A stretch of DNA of 64,000 nucleotides, from assembly GCA_965153455.1 (NCBI GenBank), contig OZ234496.1, positions 9,695,863 to 9,759,862 on the forward strand. Reading direction: 5' to 3'. Shown here in pieces: positions 36,101 to 48,032 of this stretch (positions are counted from its first letter, which is position 1; each line of letters begins with the position of its first letter). The notes under the pieces were generated by a model. It worked only from the letters and a program-made list of their open reading frames with translations. It was not told the origin of the DNA and ran no database searches. Source of the DNA: Sphagnum compactum (taxonomy: Eukaryota; Bryophyta; Sphagnopsida; Sphagnales). Made by a program: the position numbers and the translations under genes.

Positions 36101-36630
36101 TGCCTTTATATACATAGGTCAGGAGGGGTTGACGAGAAAAATCCTTCCTGAAAACCTAACAGATCTGGAATTCAAATGCCTGCACATGAAACTCTATGCA
36201 AATGTGGACACAGAATTGTACAAACCCTAAACTCGACTGCCATTAGCAGGCGCTCAGATACGCCATGGCTTTTAGATAAGGTTCCACTAAAAGCAAAAGA
36301 TAAGCTGTCTCTCTACGAGATTCACAATCTTTGAGCCCAGCAATCCCAGATTAGGTCAACATGCTCCGGGGACGAGATTGACATTGGCAAGAGGGGGATG
36401 GAAACAAACAGGGAGAGTACAGAAAGGGGATCTGTAAGTTACCGGAAGGAAGTCGCGTCCGGGTCATCGCTCACAATTGCATTGTATCCCCGCGGACCCC
36501 CTTGGTTAAGCAACGGCGCTTCCACAAGCTCAATCGAACCTCCTCCGGGTCCAGTAGCGGCATAAGGACGCACGTTCCGTAATGCTTCCCTATACCGCCT
36601 GTACAAAGCCGTATGATTCCGCGTCGCCAT
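33107..36630 (-). CDS. SYP4: Syntaxin of the SYP41/42/43 type (TGN Qa-SNARE), 8 exons
   Basis: SYP4 proteins are the trans-Golgi-network Qa-SNAREs of plants, needed for secretory and vacuolar traffic. Exons are 36630-36443, 35437-35155, 35009-34920, 34508-34434, 34083-34021, 33757-33692, 33503-33423 and 33217-33107. Every junction is GT-AG, all exons join in frame and the product is 318 residues, against about 320 in Arabidopsis. It starts MATRNHTALYRRYREALRNVR, the family N terminus, followed by LVEAPLLNQGG. LPPAWVDISDQ (about 68-78) opens the Habc region. The SNARE motif runs from about 225 to 289 with IVESVNDLAQIMKDLSILVIDQ; Gln255 is the expected zero-layer Q. RIDYNI follows. Residues about 291-312 are the C-terminal membrane anchor (MVMCVMVLVALCAFMLFVYVL), then KKILGF and stop. 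The gene looks intact; a TCC microsatellite lies just upstream of the start. Confidence 0.95.
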
Positions 36631-36633
36631 GAC

Positions 36634-36657
36634 CTCCTCCTCCTCCTCCTCCTCCTA
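36634..36657 (-). repeat. TCC microsatellite just upstream of the syntaxin start codon
   Basis: (CTC)n on the plus strand lies 4 bases upstream of the ATG, so the mRNA leader would carry a purine-rich GGA repeat. A CT run at about 36711-36726 lies further upstream. Such tracts are common in plant leaders; an effect on translation is only inferred. Confidence 0.75.
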
Positions 36658-38050
36658 CCACCGCCCGCTCTGCCCTCTTTCAACTCTCAGCGTCGCTTAT
36701 GCGTTCATTCAACTCTCTCTCTCTCTGTCTCTTCTTTCCGAAAGGTTCCCTTGAAACCTACTTTTCCTTCGCCGTTTCTCTAAATAAATACCTACCATGA
36801 ATGCACGAGGAAGACTGAAACCATCATCTACTCTTTCAGCAACAGCAGCAACAACTGCCTGCTTCCACGATTTGTTGAAGAAAAATACTACTAGAACCGG
36901 ATGCTGTAGGCACAAAGATAATATTACTGGAGCGCGATGCAGTGTAGAGACGGGTGCTGCATCTTCATGACTGCTATCGGAACCGCCTAAACACCATGCG
37001 CGCTGCGCGAGCGCGTGTGTAAGGAGCAAGCAAACGCAACAAAGTCCGAAGTCCGTGAAGAGGAGGAGAGGGGAAGGGCAGGGCAGGGCAGCCAGGAGAG
37101 ACATTCAGAGGCGGAAACTGACACCCATCCAGAAACTGACACCCCTGTATTCTGGATGGGTGTCATTTTCCACCTCGGAATGTACGTTAGATTACTACAG
37201 TCTTTTTTGATTTAGAACATGTAACATGGATGAAGTTATTGACCACACACATGGATGTAATTTGATTCTAAATTTGAATCGTGTGAACTTTCCGATCACC
37301 AGCTAGAATTCATGGATGAAATTGGAGCAATATAGACAAATTTGGAAATGAGGGGTCCAGTAAGATGGCAAGTAATCACATAATTGGAGAGAATGATGGA
37401 TGACAAAATATCAAAACTTTCCAAATGAATGTAAATTGGGTCACATGGGTAAATTTGACCATATGGATGAAACTTGACCTTCTGGTGAAATTGACAACAT
37501 AACAGATTGGATGACCTGACTGAAAACCATCTACTGGAACATGACAACAGCTCAATTGACATGACTGAAAACCATCAAATGGATGAAATTTGTAACACAT
37601 GTGGATGTAATTCATTACGCACGTTTTATATTGCTATTTTATCAGTCATCCAATCTTAGAATGGAGATCCAGAGTGAATCAGCTATGGGAAAGTAGATGG
37701 CTGGATGAAAATTGAGCCCCCATCCATTCACTCAGCCTACCTGCTTTGCCCTAGTGACTCAGTAGAGATGGCACTTTCTCTAGTGCGTTAAAACATAGAC
37801 AGCAGATTCTGCAGGTTTCTGCACTGATTGGATTGCAAAATTGGCTAACCAAAGGCAGGTGTTGAATCTGCATCTTGAATCGGCCACCAGGGCAGATTCT
37901 GGAAGCAGAATCAGTCCCTCCCCTAGATTTTTAAAAACCATCAAGTGGACTTGCAGGGGCAGATTCTGCCAAGTTGCGCTTCTCCCTGGCTCACTTACCC
38001 CACCAGCTAACCTGGCAGCAATCCTACCCAGCCTGCCTGCTCTCTAGTAG
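36658..38050. other. Syntaxin promoter region and spacer
   Basis: The minus-strand frame at 36709-37104 is probably chance coding within the leader or promoter, since it has no recognisable domain. At 37200-37620 the word ATGGATGAA and variants recur many times without a fixed period. A hairpin at 37119-37165 is listed separately. No gene. Confidence 0.45.
37119..37165. repeat. 16-bp inverted repeat, 15-nt loop
   Basis: TGACACCCATCCAGAA at 37119-37134 is the exact reverse complement of TTCTGGATGGGTGTCA at 37150-37165. It lies upstream of the syntaxin gene. It could be a stem-loop or the worn end of a small inverted-repeat element. Confidence 0.8.
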
Positions 38051-38228
38051 ATCGACAAAGCTACTCCCTGCAAAGCAGAGTACCCACTCTAGTACATCAA
38101 CAAAGCTACTCCCCACGGAGACATCTGACAGCGAACCCACTCCTAAACATCAACAAAGCTACTCCCCATAGAGACAACCAACAGAGAACCCACTCTAGTA
38201 CATCAATAAAGGTACTCCCCACAAAGCA
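38051..38228 (+). repeat. 53-bp tandem repeat, about 4 copies
   Basis: ATCAACAAAGCTACTCCC or a close variant starts at 38051, 38096, 38149 and 38202 (spacings 45, 53, 53). The remainder of each unit contains GAACCCACTCTAGTAC-type text. The units are contiguous and diverged. Confidence 0.8.
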
Positions 38229-38354
38229 GAGATCTGACTGAGAACAGATCATAAGCAGAAGGCACCTGTCTATGAGCAGATTTCAACTCTTCACTATGCA
38301 CAATCAGATCATAGGGACACAGGATGGAAGAACTTGCCTTGAAGCAATGACACA

Positions 38355-38416
38355 GTTGCACCCACTCCTCAACAAAGTTGCACCTACTCTCAACAAAGTT
38401 GCACCCACTCCTCAAG
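38355..38416 (+). repeat. 21-22-bp tandem repeat, 3 copies
   Basis: GTTGCACCCACTCCTCAACAAA begins at 38355, with near copies at 38377 and 38398. It sits close to the 53-bp repeat and shares the words CCCACTC and CAACAAAG with it. Confidence 0.8.
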
Positions 38417-40151
38417 GGCTCCAAGCTGCTACTTCAAAGGAATCAAACACTCCATCAAAAGACAACAAATTCATCAAGTCACACTCCCAATGTGAACTAC
38501 TCAACATTTAATGGTACTGAGTGAAGACCATAAAAGATGAATAAACCAGCTTAAGGTAACCAGGCTAAGCAAACAAAGCTGATTTGGTGGCACCCTGCTA
38601 TGATGATGACAACAAAGAAGACAAATGAAGGAACTTAAGTGAAAGAGTTAACATTCCCCTGCAAGAACATCTGCGCTGGCAAACTGGTTCAGTTCACAAA
38701 TTGCAGCTCATCACAGCTCCCAGTCAGATTTAAAAAATCAAAGAATTGAGAATGCAAACAAAGTTGGATGAATTACTTTGCTGATGGCTTTCCATTAAAT
38801 TTTGAGACCCTGATGACACACTGCACACAGAAGCACAGCACAAGCAGGAGAAATGGAGAATCAGGCAACTGAAGGAGGAAAAATGATGTAAATGTGCCAA
38901 ACCAGAGAGATGGTGAAGGAGAGATCTCTTACTGCAGCTCCTTGCTGAATACTTGATTGTCAAATGCTAAAATTTGACCTTGATAAACTCAGCAACTCAC
39001 AAAGGGGCCAGAGAGCTGCCACAGCTGCTCAGATGGAAGGAAGTCCAACAAAACACACACATGCTCTTATGAAGCATTGACTAGCAATCATGCTCTTGTA
39101 GGAGTGATCCCTCGGAGACATTTGGCTTTCAGACAGAGATAGATTTGCAGTGCTACCTCCTTTAGAGCAGCAGAATGGATAATCCTGAAGTTCTCAAGCA
39201 GATTCATTGCTATGACAGTTACAAACTCTTGACTGTTACCCCCTTTGGCAACCAAAAGAAATAGAAATAGCCTAGATTCAAATGAGACATTCTCAGACAG
39301 GGAAAAACATTGACAGCAAGCCTTAAGCTAAAAACCCATGAAGACCTCATTTCTACGAGATTGTTGAGAAAAGTCTATAGTAACACTCCTAAGTTGAATT
39401 GTTATGTCAATTCTGGCCAACCGAAAAAAAAAATGCTACAGGAATGAGGGCAGTCATAACCTAGCACTCACAGGGTATCAGACAATCATCTCCATGACAC
39501 ATGGTGGTGAAGAGCTGCCTGTACTCCCCACTGACTTCATCAGCTCTGGACAGTGAGTGTAGATAAGATAACAACAATCTGCTTGAGGTCTTGAACTAGT
39601 ATACAAAATCTGCCTCCTCAGATTCTGTCACATTTCTGGATGCAATAGGAACACTCAGTCATAATGTTAGCTAGCAGACTCAGAGGCATCACAAACATGC
39701 AAACAGTAGTCAAGACTGCTTTGGCTGCATTTCAACAAGACAAAAAGATCTACAATCAGTAAAAGATGTTGATTGCAAACAACCCAGGGAATGGGAGAGG
39801 CCATCAGATCTTCATCAAAGATCAGAAAGGAGGAGCTACTCATGTAACCCATACCCCTGCTACTCTCATCACAAGATCCTGGAACAATGTAAACCTTTCA
39901 TAGGTGGCAGAATTTCACAAAACAAGAAAGTCGCCATAGCAAGTTTGCCATACAGAAAAGCATCCTTTGGCTCACGGAGCTCTTCCACAAAATCTCTAAG
40001 CCTAAAGTCTCTGTGACATACATGCATTATCCATGGCTAACACAGATTGCAAACCTAGACTGCGTGAGGAAATCACAAATTGTATGTATATAGAAGAGGA
40101 AAAGTGGGCAACACTTAATCCTCCAAGTTAGAGAAGGCCACAGCTCCCAGT
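38417..40151. other. Intergenic spacer and 3' region of the GOST gene
   Basis: No frame with domain content was found. The last roughly 100 bases (to 40151) should be the 3' untranslated region of the minus-strand GOST gene. Confidence 0.5.
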
Positions 40152-41489
40152 CTATAGATCAAATTCATCATCCTTCAATGCCTCCAGTGCTGCTGCCTCT
40201 TCTTCTTCATCATCCAGTGCAAAGTAGGGATTATGCACAACCGGTCGGAACTTGTAGCCTGTGTAGATGTAAAAGGCCAGAGCAGCCATCTCAGCAGCAA
40301 AGTTGCTGACCCATCTGTACCTATAAATGGTGACTGCATCGAGTGCAAACACCACAATACGTGTGAAGTAAATATAGCTCACAACCACAATGTAGTACTG
40401 GCGGAACAACATCAGCTTTACAAGGTTCCTTGCAGCTTTGCCATCAGTGTGCGATGCCTCTCGCAAGTGCTTGATTGACCACACAATGGGGAACAAAACC
40501 GCACAGCAGCAGATGATGTCCACGAGGAGAGAAATCTTCTTCAAGATAAAGAAGTTTTTCCTGGACATACCAAATTCATCATACATAATAAAAGCTGCAT
40601 TGGCAAGAATCTGGAGAGGAATGACAATCATGAGTACCTTCTTCTCCTTATCTTGAAGAAAAGGTTTCAGAAAGGACCAGCCTGTGCCAATCAGAATGAT
40701 AACAATGAACAGCATGCCACCTCGCAGAAAGTTGAAAATATAGAAGGCAACATCCCAACCGTGTGGCGTCCCTGTTCTCTTAACAAACTGCTTGTCTTCT
40801 GCCTCACAGATCATATTCAAAGCCTTCAGAACTACCAACACGCCCATGAGGATGTGAATGCGGTGAACTGAGAGTTTCTGGCTCCAGCAAGTGTAGATCC
40901 AAACCCCTAAAAGTACAAGATGCGCCAGGAAAAAGGTGAAGTAGAGCCGTGGCAGCTGCGTCTGACCCATGGGCAAATAGTCCCGATTACCATTCTCCAC
41001 ATTGAACATGGAGGTAGTGACCGCCATCGTCACTGGCAATTGCGCGCAATTCTCAAAAAACAAGGTATACTCATCGGCAAGTCGCACATTAATCCCCTTA
41101 CTAAACTGCGAAGAACCTGAATCGGACTGAGCTTGCGCCGCCACCTGATCTAACGTAAGAATCTGATGAAGCGCCGAGTTACCAAGCAGGCAGTCTCTGT
41201 TTTCCTTCTCCAAACTAGTGTAAGCAGGTTCAAGGTCTTCCATAGTCGACAAAAAGAAGCCCATCCTCGCCTTGTCACCTTCCGTCACCGGCACATCCGT
41301 GAAGGTGATATTCACCACACCTCCTGCCTCAAAACCGAAAGTCTCGAACAATATGAACAGCCGCGCGTCATCCTTGATCGTCAAATGCTTAATCTCCGCC
41401 TTACAAAAGGGCAACAAACTCACCAAGAACAAAGCCGCCACCAGTACAAGTACCAACCGCAGCAAAACACCACCACCACCGCCCACCAT
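40152..41489 (-). CDS. GOST/GPR107-type seven-transmembrane protein (lung 7-TM receptor-like), single exon
   Basis: The family (Pfam Lung_7-TM_R; GPR107/GPR108/TMEM87 in animals, CAND6/CAND7 in Arabidopsis) comprises Golgi and endosome membrane proteins with a lumenal GOLD-like domain. Roles in membrane trafficking and, less surely, G-protein signalling have been proposed. The uninterrupted frame encodes 445 residues, the usual length. Residues 1-31 are a signal peptide (LVLVLVAALFLVSLLPFCKA). Residues 32-180 are the lumenal domain with Cys100 and Cys148. Seven membrane segments lie at about 181-201, 211-228, 247-269, 285-303, 316-338, 364-386 and 395-412. The conserved block GWDVAFYIFNFLRGGMLF precedes and enters the third. 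The tail after 420 is strongly acidic (DDEEEEAAALEALKDDEFDL). No intron is needed. The start is set by ATG at 41489 directly ahead of the signal peptide. Confidence 0.93.
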   Translation of the reverse strand: MVGGGGGVLLRLVLVLVAALFLVSLLPFCKAEIKHLTIKDDARLFILFETFGFEAGGVVNITFTDVPVTEGDKARMGFFLSTMEDLEPAYTSLEKENRDCLLGNSALHQILTLDQVAAQAQSDSGSSQFSKGINVRLADEYTLFFENCAQLPVTMAVTTSMFNVENGNRDYLPMGQTQLPRLYFTFFLAHLVLLGVWIYTCWSQKLSVHRIHILMGVLVVLKALNMICEAEDKQFVKRTGTPHGWDVAFYIFNFLRGGMLFIVIILIGTGWSFLKPFLQDKEKKVLMIVIPLQILANAAFIMYDEFGMSRKNFFILKKISLLVDIICCCAVLFPIVWSIKHLREASHTDGKAARNLVKLMLFRQYYIVVVSYIYFTRIVVFALDAVTIYRYRWVSNFAAEMAALAFYIYTGYKFRPVVHNPYFALDDEEEEAAALEALKDDEFDL

Positions 41490-41495
41490 GGTGCC

Positions 41496-41515
41496 TTCTC
41501 TCTCTCTCTCTCTCT
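41496..41515 (-). repeat. CT/GA microsatellite in the GOST gene leader
   Basis: A 20-base CT run on the plus strand lies 6 bases upstream of the start codon, so the mRNA leader would carry a GA repeat. The following 300 bases (to about 41850) are GC-richer than the surroundings and are the likely leader and promoter. Confidence 0.75.
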
Positions 41516-44500
41516 GGGGCCCCTACTCTCCCCCACACAAATACCGCTCCTTCGTCCTCCGCCAACAACAACACAACCAGAATCTCAAATAACCTTAGGT
41601 TTTACACAAAAACCTTCGGTGTTGTCATGAGCAGAAACGAAGATTCCTCGTCATCCCAGTCTCAACCAAAATGCGCTGGAAGTGTGAGCAACCACCAAGC
41701 TGCAACCGCCAAGGGAAAGTGAAGACAAAGAGCAGCGCGAGGGGAGAGCTCGGACGCACAACACCACGACAACAGACACTACACGCGACAATCGCGGCGA
41801 CGACGAGGCAACCGCAACAACGCAAAGGAAAAAGGAAGCAAGGAAAAGGGAGACCTTAAAAGGGGCTTTTTGCTATAGCCATTAAAGAATTTATTTATTT
41901 ATTGAAAAATTAAAGAGGCTGGTTGATTGATCGTGCCACTTTTGGGCCTTTAGGATACTGACACTAATTTTCTTTTCTTTTTTTTCTTTTTTTGGGGGGT
42001 CATTTCTTGGGTGGTGCATGACGGTATTCTCATCAGTGTTTTTTAGTTTCATTTTTCTATATCGAAATTTTTGCGAGATTTAACCCCAAAAAAAAAAAAA
42101 ATCGCAAAATTAATCAAATTTAAACTAATGAAAACAATTTTTTTACCAAGATTTTCCCAATTTCTTTGTAGAAAATTAGCGAAATTTCGCCAGTGTTGGT
42201 AAACACACATGTCAAAGAATATTTATTTATTGCTAAATTTTCATTACTATTTACTCAAATGAATTTTGAAAAATAATAATAATAATAATAATAATTTGGC
42301 ACTCAAGTGCTGAACCTGAAAAGGTACCATGATATTGTTTTTACACTTACACAAAGGAAGTGGGAAAAAAAAATTTAAAAATCATTTACTTTTTTCTTTT
42401 TTTCCCTATTAATTTCTTTTAATTTTTCCAACCCATTTGCTTCTTTTATGCCTCCACTACCACCCACTTGGTTTTTCTTTCTTTGGGGATTTTATGCACA
42501 ACTTTTGATGAATTTTTAAATTGGATTCATCCACCTAGGATATATTACATTTATTTAGATTTATTTCATGCATTTAATGGATGAAATATATTAGATGACC
42601 TTTTGTATCACGAAAAACATGCATCCATACCTAAAGACACAAAATTTTAAGAAATTATGTGGGACATATTTTTATTAATGAAAAATTTGTCAAAAATGTT
42701 TTAAACTTTTTATATTGTATAAATTAATTACTTATGAAAATGTCACAAAGCACATTCATATATTCAATTTTTCACTAAAACAATTATCCATCGTTGGATC
42801 ACCTATTAATGAAAATGAAGCAAATTTTTTTTTTCAATGCATAGTATGTCAATGTGATAGGTTATAGAACATTAATTAGTTCACTTAGAAAACAATTAAT
42901 TTGAAAAGTACATCTTTAATTGTAGACCTAATTTCAAAAAGAAACTCTTATGAAAAATGTCAACATTATTGCTAATAATCCATGAACTTTATATGCAAAA
43001 AAACAATTTTGACAAATCAAAGATAAACTTTAATAAAGGGAATGCATCAAATGAAGTTTCATCTAATAAAATGTATTTGATCATCCATGAAAAAAAAGTT
43101 ACATGTTTGTATGCAAAAAACTAAGGTATAAGATAAAAGAAAGTTAAACATAAATTACAACTGAAAAAGTCATGACCAAACAAACAAGCTAGTGTTGTTG
43201 AAATGAACCACATGTTATATTAAGTAGATGGGTTCAATATAAGATTTTACTTAATTCATCAACACATGCTACACAACATGTGTTTTGATGAAAGTTATTT
43301 CATAAATTATAATAAACAACTCGGTCCAAAACATTTTTTTCTATTTTGGAAATAATTGAACACAAGATATTTGTGAGGGAGAAATTAACATTAAGTTGAA
43401 TAATGGTGATATTAAACAAATTCCTAATGTCTTGTAATGTTTTTAAGCTTTTAAAAATTATTTTTTGAATGAAATAATAATACCCTTATCAAAACTACAA
43501 TTGCAATGTTAAATTTGAGATCCCTCTAAGGCCGGTTTTGATTCATTCCTACTATTGTTCTTTGTACAGAGGGAGCCCTTCTGTTGTTGATGATGCCAAT
43601 GTTCAAGAGATTTTGTAGGATGGACAAACAAGTAAATCACTTGTTGAGGGTGAAGATAGTCTTTGGAATGAACTAATTGATTTGGAGCTTCCTAAGCACA
43701 AACATCACTTAGAGGCTATTCACAGTCAACCATTTGAAGTCTTTAATGTCAACACTACTTTTCAAAATATTTTCAACCATCTTCATAATTGATTCAAAGC
43801 ATGTTGTCAGTTTGGCAACAGATGCAACATAGAAGGTAGTTTTGTTTATTCTTGATGATATGATGAGATGTGGGTGTTTGCATTTTTGTTATAGTTTGTG
43901 TATACTAACTTGATTTTTGTGAATTAGAGCTTGTGATTCAAATTGGAGCTTCAAACTTGGAGCTTGTGATTTACACTTGGAGCTTCAGACTTGGAGACTG
44001 TTTTAGTTGCTTCATTTGATTCATAGTTTACATATTCATTTAGAGTTTTTGATTTGGCATACATTGACATAAATTCATACAATGTTGCATATGACATAGA
44101 TTCACAATTTTTTTTGGAAGCTTCATTTTGCTGTTTTGATGTCATTGCAGTTTTCGGCATGGCATTGAAGTAACTACAAGTTTTCATGTTCTGATGTCAT
44201 TGCATTTTTGTGGCATGGCATTGAAATTTCTAGGATTTAGTTTGAGTTTCATTGATACAATTTTCATTGGATTCATGTTTTTGCAAAATAAAACGGTAAT
44301 GCATTTTGAAATTTGGTGTTCAACTTTTGTGTATGGTTAGGATTTTGTTTTAGCAATTCTGTAATCAAAAGACATGAAGGAATGTGGCTGTGTAACATTA
44401 TGTATGTTGAAGCATCAAGCATTTGTTCTATTTCTTCAAGCCAGGGAATGTAGGGATTTCAAGCATCTTTTTAGATCTAGCTGTTTAGAGCTTCTCAGTG

Positions 44501-44548
44501 GCATTTGTTTGTGTTTTCCTTGAATTTCTGTTCCTTTCTTTGCTGCAG
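41516..44548. other. GOST promoter and AT-rich spacer
   Basis: Past about 41,870 the DNA is very AT-rich. An AAT microsatellite spans about 42272-42294. At 43560-43790 a plus-strand text reads SLVEGEDSLWNELIDLELPKHKHHLEAI after an in-frame stop; it may be a decayed gene piece, but I do not recognise it. At 43930-44230 the words TTGGAGCTTG and GATGTCATTGCA recur locally. Confidence 0.45.
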
Positions 44549-47500
44549 GTTGCTTGGTGTTGGTAGGGTATTAGGTCGGAATAATTCAATTGAAGCGCAG
44601 TCAAGTTCAGACAGAAAAGGTTAGGTAGCGATGATGGAAGTCCAAGTCACAGTTGGCAGCACTCTGACCACAACAAAGGTAGTTCTTGCAGTTTTAAAGG
44701 TTGTTGATGGAACCGGTACTAAAAGCTCTGTGTCATAACCTTTCTAAGTAAGTCTTCTTATCATAACTCACAATCTTGGGTTCTTGGGTTTTCTACATGG
44801 GCAAAAAAAGCTTGTTGTACTTGAAGGGTTAGAGATGTTCCTCCAGTACAGAGGGAATTTTGAACCCACTATCCTAAAGACAAGCAGCCTATTGTTTTAG
44901 CAATTAGGTCACATGAAGCATTCCAAAGGTTCAAGATAGAACCAGTTCTGTCCTTCCCAGATATGTTAGCATCAACCTGTTGTGGCCTGTATGGACTGTA
45001 GAATTTTCTGTGATATTGGTTGTTGAAGGAGCTAAACCAACTGAAGTCAAATGTACCCAAGACTGTGCCCTTAGTGGCACTGCAGATTTGTAAAACCTTT
45101 TTGGACATCTCAGCTTGCAACATACCTGGCAGCTACTCCTTAGAGCAGCACAGTCTAAAAGGATCTGAGTCCCTAGCTTGGGTGTCTGTATCTTGTGGGC
45201 AGAATAGGAAATTTTTCCTTTGAGCTTCATTCTCCTTTTAGGCTGCAAAAGCTCCTATCATTGTGGCTGTAGGGTAGAAGTAGTGAGTCAGGAGTGATTT
45301 CCGTTCATGATCTCATACTTTGTGAGTAGCACCCAAAAGGTAATCACTGGACTCATCTTGTCATTGAATCATTCTTATGGAGTTTTCTTCAAATCTCATA
45401 AAGATGAGTCAGGTGTGATGCCTTGTGACTTGATAGGATATTGCAAGTGATGCAAATGATGAGACTTTGTTGGCTTCAGTGGAATCATCCAGTTACCCAT
45501 TTGATACTGCAAGCAAAGGAGGCTCAGTGGGTAATTCATGGCCATGTACAGTGGGAGAGCAACAGATGCTGCCAGAGTGGCTAGGTTCAGAAAGACCCTA
45601 GCTGCTTCTGCTATTGACATTGGTGTGTTTCTTCATCTATATGTGTACTGTGGCATGTTTTGTGGGTGTACAGAGTTGGTGATCTTGAGGACTTGTCCAA
45701 GGTCCAGAACTGAGATTGGTTCTGGCCCTGTATTTTTAGACTGCAAACTTTCCTTCAACAAGGCACAAGCAATATCTGTTTTAACGAAGAGAAATAGGCA
45801 TGCTTTCAGTTGAAAGTTCATAGTTTATCATACCTTGAAATTGGGTGATTTCTGAAAAAAGTAGAGGTTTGTGTTCTTGCAAAGTTTATTTTCCTTGACA
45901 ATTGTTGGTTGCTGCTTTGAGGTAACATCCCTTGCTTTATAGAATTGTCGTAGAGTAGTTTTGCAAGGCTTGAGAAGGGCCTGAGGTCTGAATTGAGATT
46001 TTGATGGAATCAGATGCCCTGTGAGAGCTTGCATGGAGTGGTGTGCCTCCTAATATTAGACCTGTCATCTGGTGCCTCTTGCAGTTTTGTAACTGTTTTC
46101 AATGTGCAGTGGCCCTGATCCAGCTAAACAATAGTTTGCTGTACCATGAAAGAAAATAAGCAACTCTTCACTTTGAAGAAAGGAAGGCTCACTGTTAATT
46201 TGAACTACTGTTATGGAATGGTAGATATCAGGGGACGTGCCAAGGACACTACCTGAGGTTCCATTCTTCCAGCAGGTCAATGTCCAGGCCTTGTTATCAC
46301 GCAGTCTGTACATACGGTATGCACACCTGTCTTGCTGAATACTTACTCTTTTTCATGGTGCATAGTTTTAGAATTCAGAGAACCTACACCACCCATCAAG
46401 CAGTTTGAGGTCTGGGAGATTTTCAAGTGCTCACAGAAACTTTCCTTTGGCAGGGCCATCTGCCATCCTGCAAGCGGCTATGTGCAGGGAGTCAATGATT
46501 TGGCAACACCATTACTTGTGGTGTTCTTGTCAGAACATTTAGAGGGTGACTTGGACTGTTGGGTCTTGACTACACTTTCACCTGAGATCACTTATCAGGT
46601 AGGTTGAAACTCATTATTCTTATAGCGAGCACCTTGAACCTTATAGCAAGCACCTTGTGTGTAGCAAGGTGGAGGAATTGAACAGCTGAAGAAACACTCT
46701 CCTTTTTGTGGGAGTGGCTACAGGTAGAAGCAGATTCATTTTGGTGTCTAACAGCATTGCTGGATGGCATCCAAGACCATTATATATTTGCACAAAAGAG
46801 CTTGTGTGTCATATTGATGGTGCATCCTCAATCCCATTTGCTGTGATAGACTTAGTCCATCTCTGCCCACATGTAGGTACAGCTTGTTGCTGTATGCATC
46901 CTGCTGTCTTCTTTTGGCACAAGAGAGTCTGGGGTGCATAGATATATACTCCTATAGGCCCATGGGGTTGGTGGTTAATTCCATTCCAAAGGAAAAATAA
47001 TAGTATCAAAGAGACTGTTGCTAAGGTGTTTTGAGGTTTACAGAGCCAGTTGTGAAGCACCTGGAGCAGGAGGGCCAGAGTTTCTTCAGCTTGCATTCCA
47101 TTGGTTAAACTGTCTCCTGATTCAAGAGGTAAGAACGACAAACATCTGAATGCCTTCACTTCAGTGATCCCAGCATGCAGAATTTTCTATCATCTCCTTT
47201 ATATTTGACATTTCTTATTCGCAAATGTATCCACAATGCAGGAAAATGTTCATTCGTGTTGACACATGGTAAAATTATGTGCTGCATCTTCTGCTGAACA
47301 GATTCCCCTTTCAATTAGTTAGGTGACTGTGGGATACATGGTTGTCAGAGGCCAACAATTTTCCAGAGTATCTCATATATGTTTGTGCCAGTTTCTTGCT
47401 CACTGTAAGTTTAAAATAACATATCCTCTTGCTAAAGACCTTGCCATGCTTTAAGCAACTGTTTTGAATTGAATCATAGTATTATTTTTGGTTTATGATT

Positions 47501-48032
47501 TTGTAAGATTTGAATGGCTGAAGGGAACCAAGATACAGTACAAATTTTAGTTTGTGATCCAATCAGCTGGATAAGCATTTTTATACTGACAGGGAAATAC
47601 CACATCTACTTACACTTGGGGCTTGTTCACCCTAGTGACTTATGGTGGTTTTCAAGTCTTTTCTCAATAAAATATCTGTACTGTAAGCTGTTATTCACTG
47701 GGAACACGATCATCTTTAGGGACTAGAGTCAATCCTAAACACTTAAACTGAAGGTCCTTCATTTTGCACTAATGTAGTGGTGAAGTTGTACCATGATCTG
47801 ATGGCTGCTTCACTTTTTACCACAACCTACAGCCTATTGACTTTCCTCCTCATGTTACTTGATTGCAGTGGTCAGACCAACTGTAGCAATTCGAGTTTCA
47901 GGATATGGTGCTATTTTGCAGTGTCTGCCTACTCAAGACTGGACCCATCAAGAACTGGAAATGGTGCTCTCACATGCTTTCATGTGGCATGTCATGTTTG
48001 ACTGTTCTCCTGCGCTTTTGAACTTAGGCTAA
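44549..48032 (+). pseudogene. TBC-domain RabGAP pseudogene (TBC1D22-like) with retained introns
   Basis: TBC proteins are GTPase-activating proteins for Rab GTPases. Exon remnants with GT-AG borders are 44549-44678, about 45550-45622, 46232-46316, 46454-46598, 46724-46819, 47044-47128, 47302-47404 and 47869-48032. They read in order SGRATDAARVARFRK; PRTLPEVPFFQQVNVQ; ICHPASGYVQGVNDLATP and VVFLSEHLEGDLDCW; VEADSFWCLTALLDGIQDHY; EPVVKHLEQEG then EFLQLAFHWLNCLLIQE; LWDTWLSEANNFPEYL; DWTHQELEMVLSHAFMWHVMF. Lesions are a frame change near 44620, a deletion after IFAQ near 46795, minus 1 near 47082, plus 1 near 47305, TGA at 47324, TAG at 47884 and minus 1 near 47914. The catalytic Arg block between PPNSDRR and CPRT is not found. 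Retained introns show DNA-level duplication rather than retrocopying. Confidence 0.88.

Noticed and set aside
36709-37104. Minus-strand frame of 131 codons with a hydrophobic start
   Set aside because: It falls in the CT-rich upstream region of the syntaxin gene, has no recognisable domain and is best explained by composition.
38051-38416. Possible CRISPR-like repeat array
   Set aside because: Units are contiguous and diverged with no unique spacers, and the DNA is a plant nuclear sequence; they are minisatellites.
41166-41630. Plus-strand frame of 154 codons
   Set aside because: It lies antisense to the GOST gene and its leader; it has no domain and no independent support.
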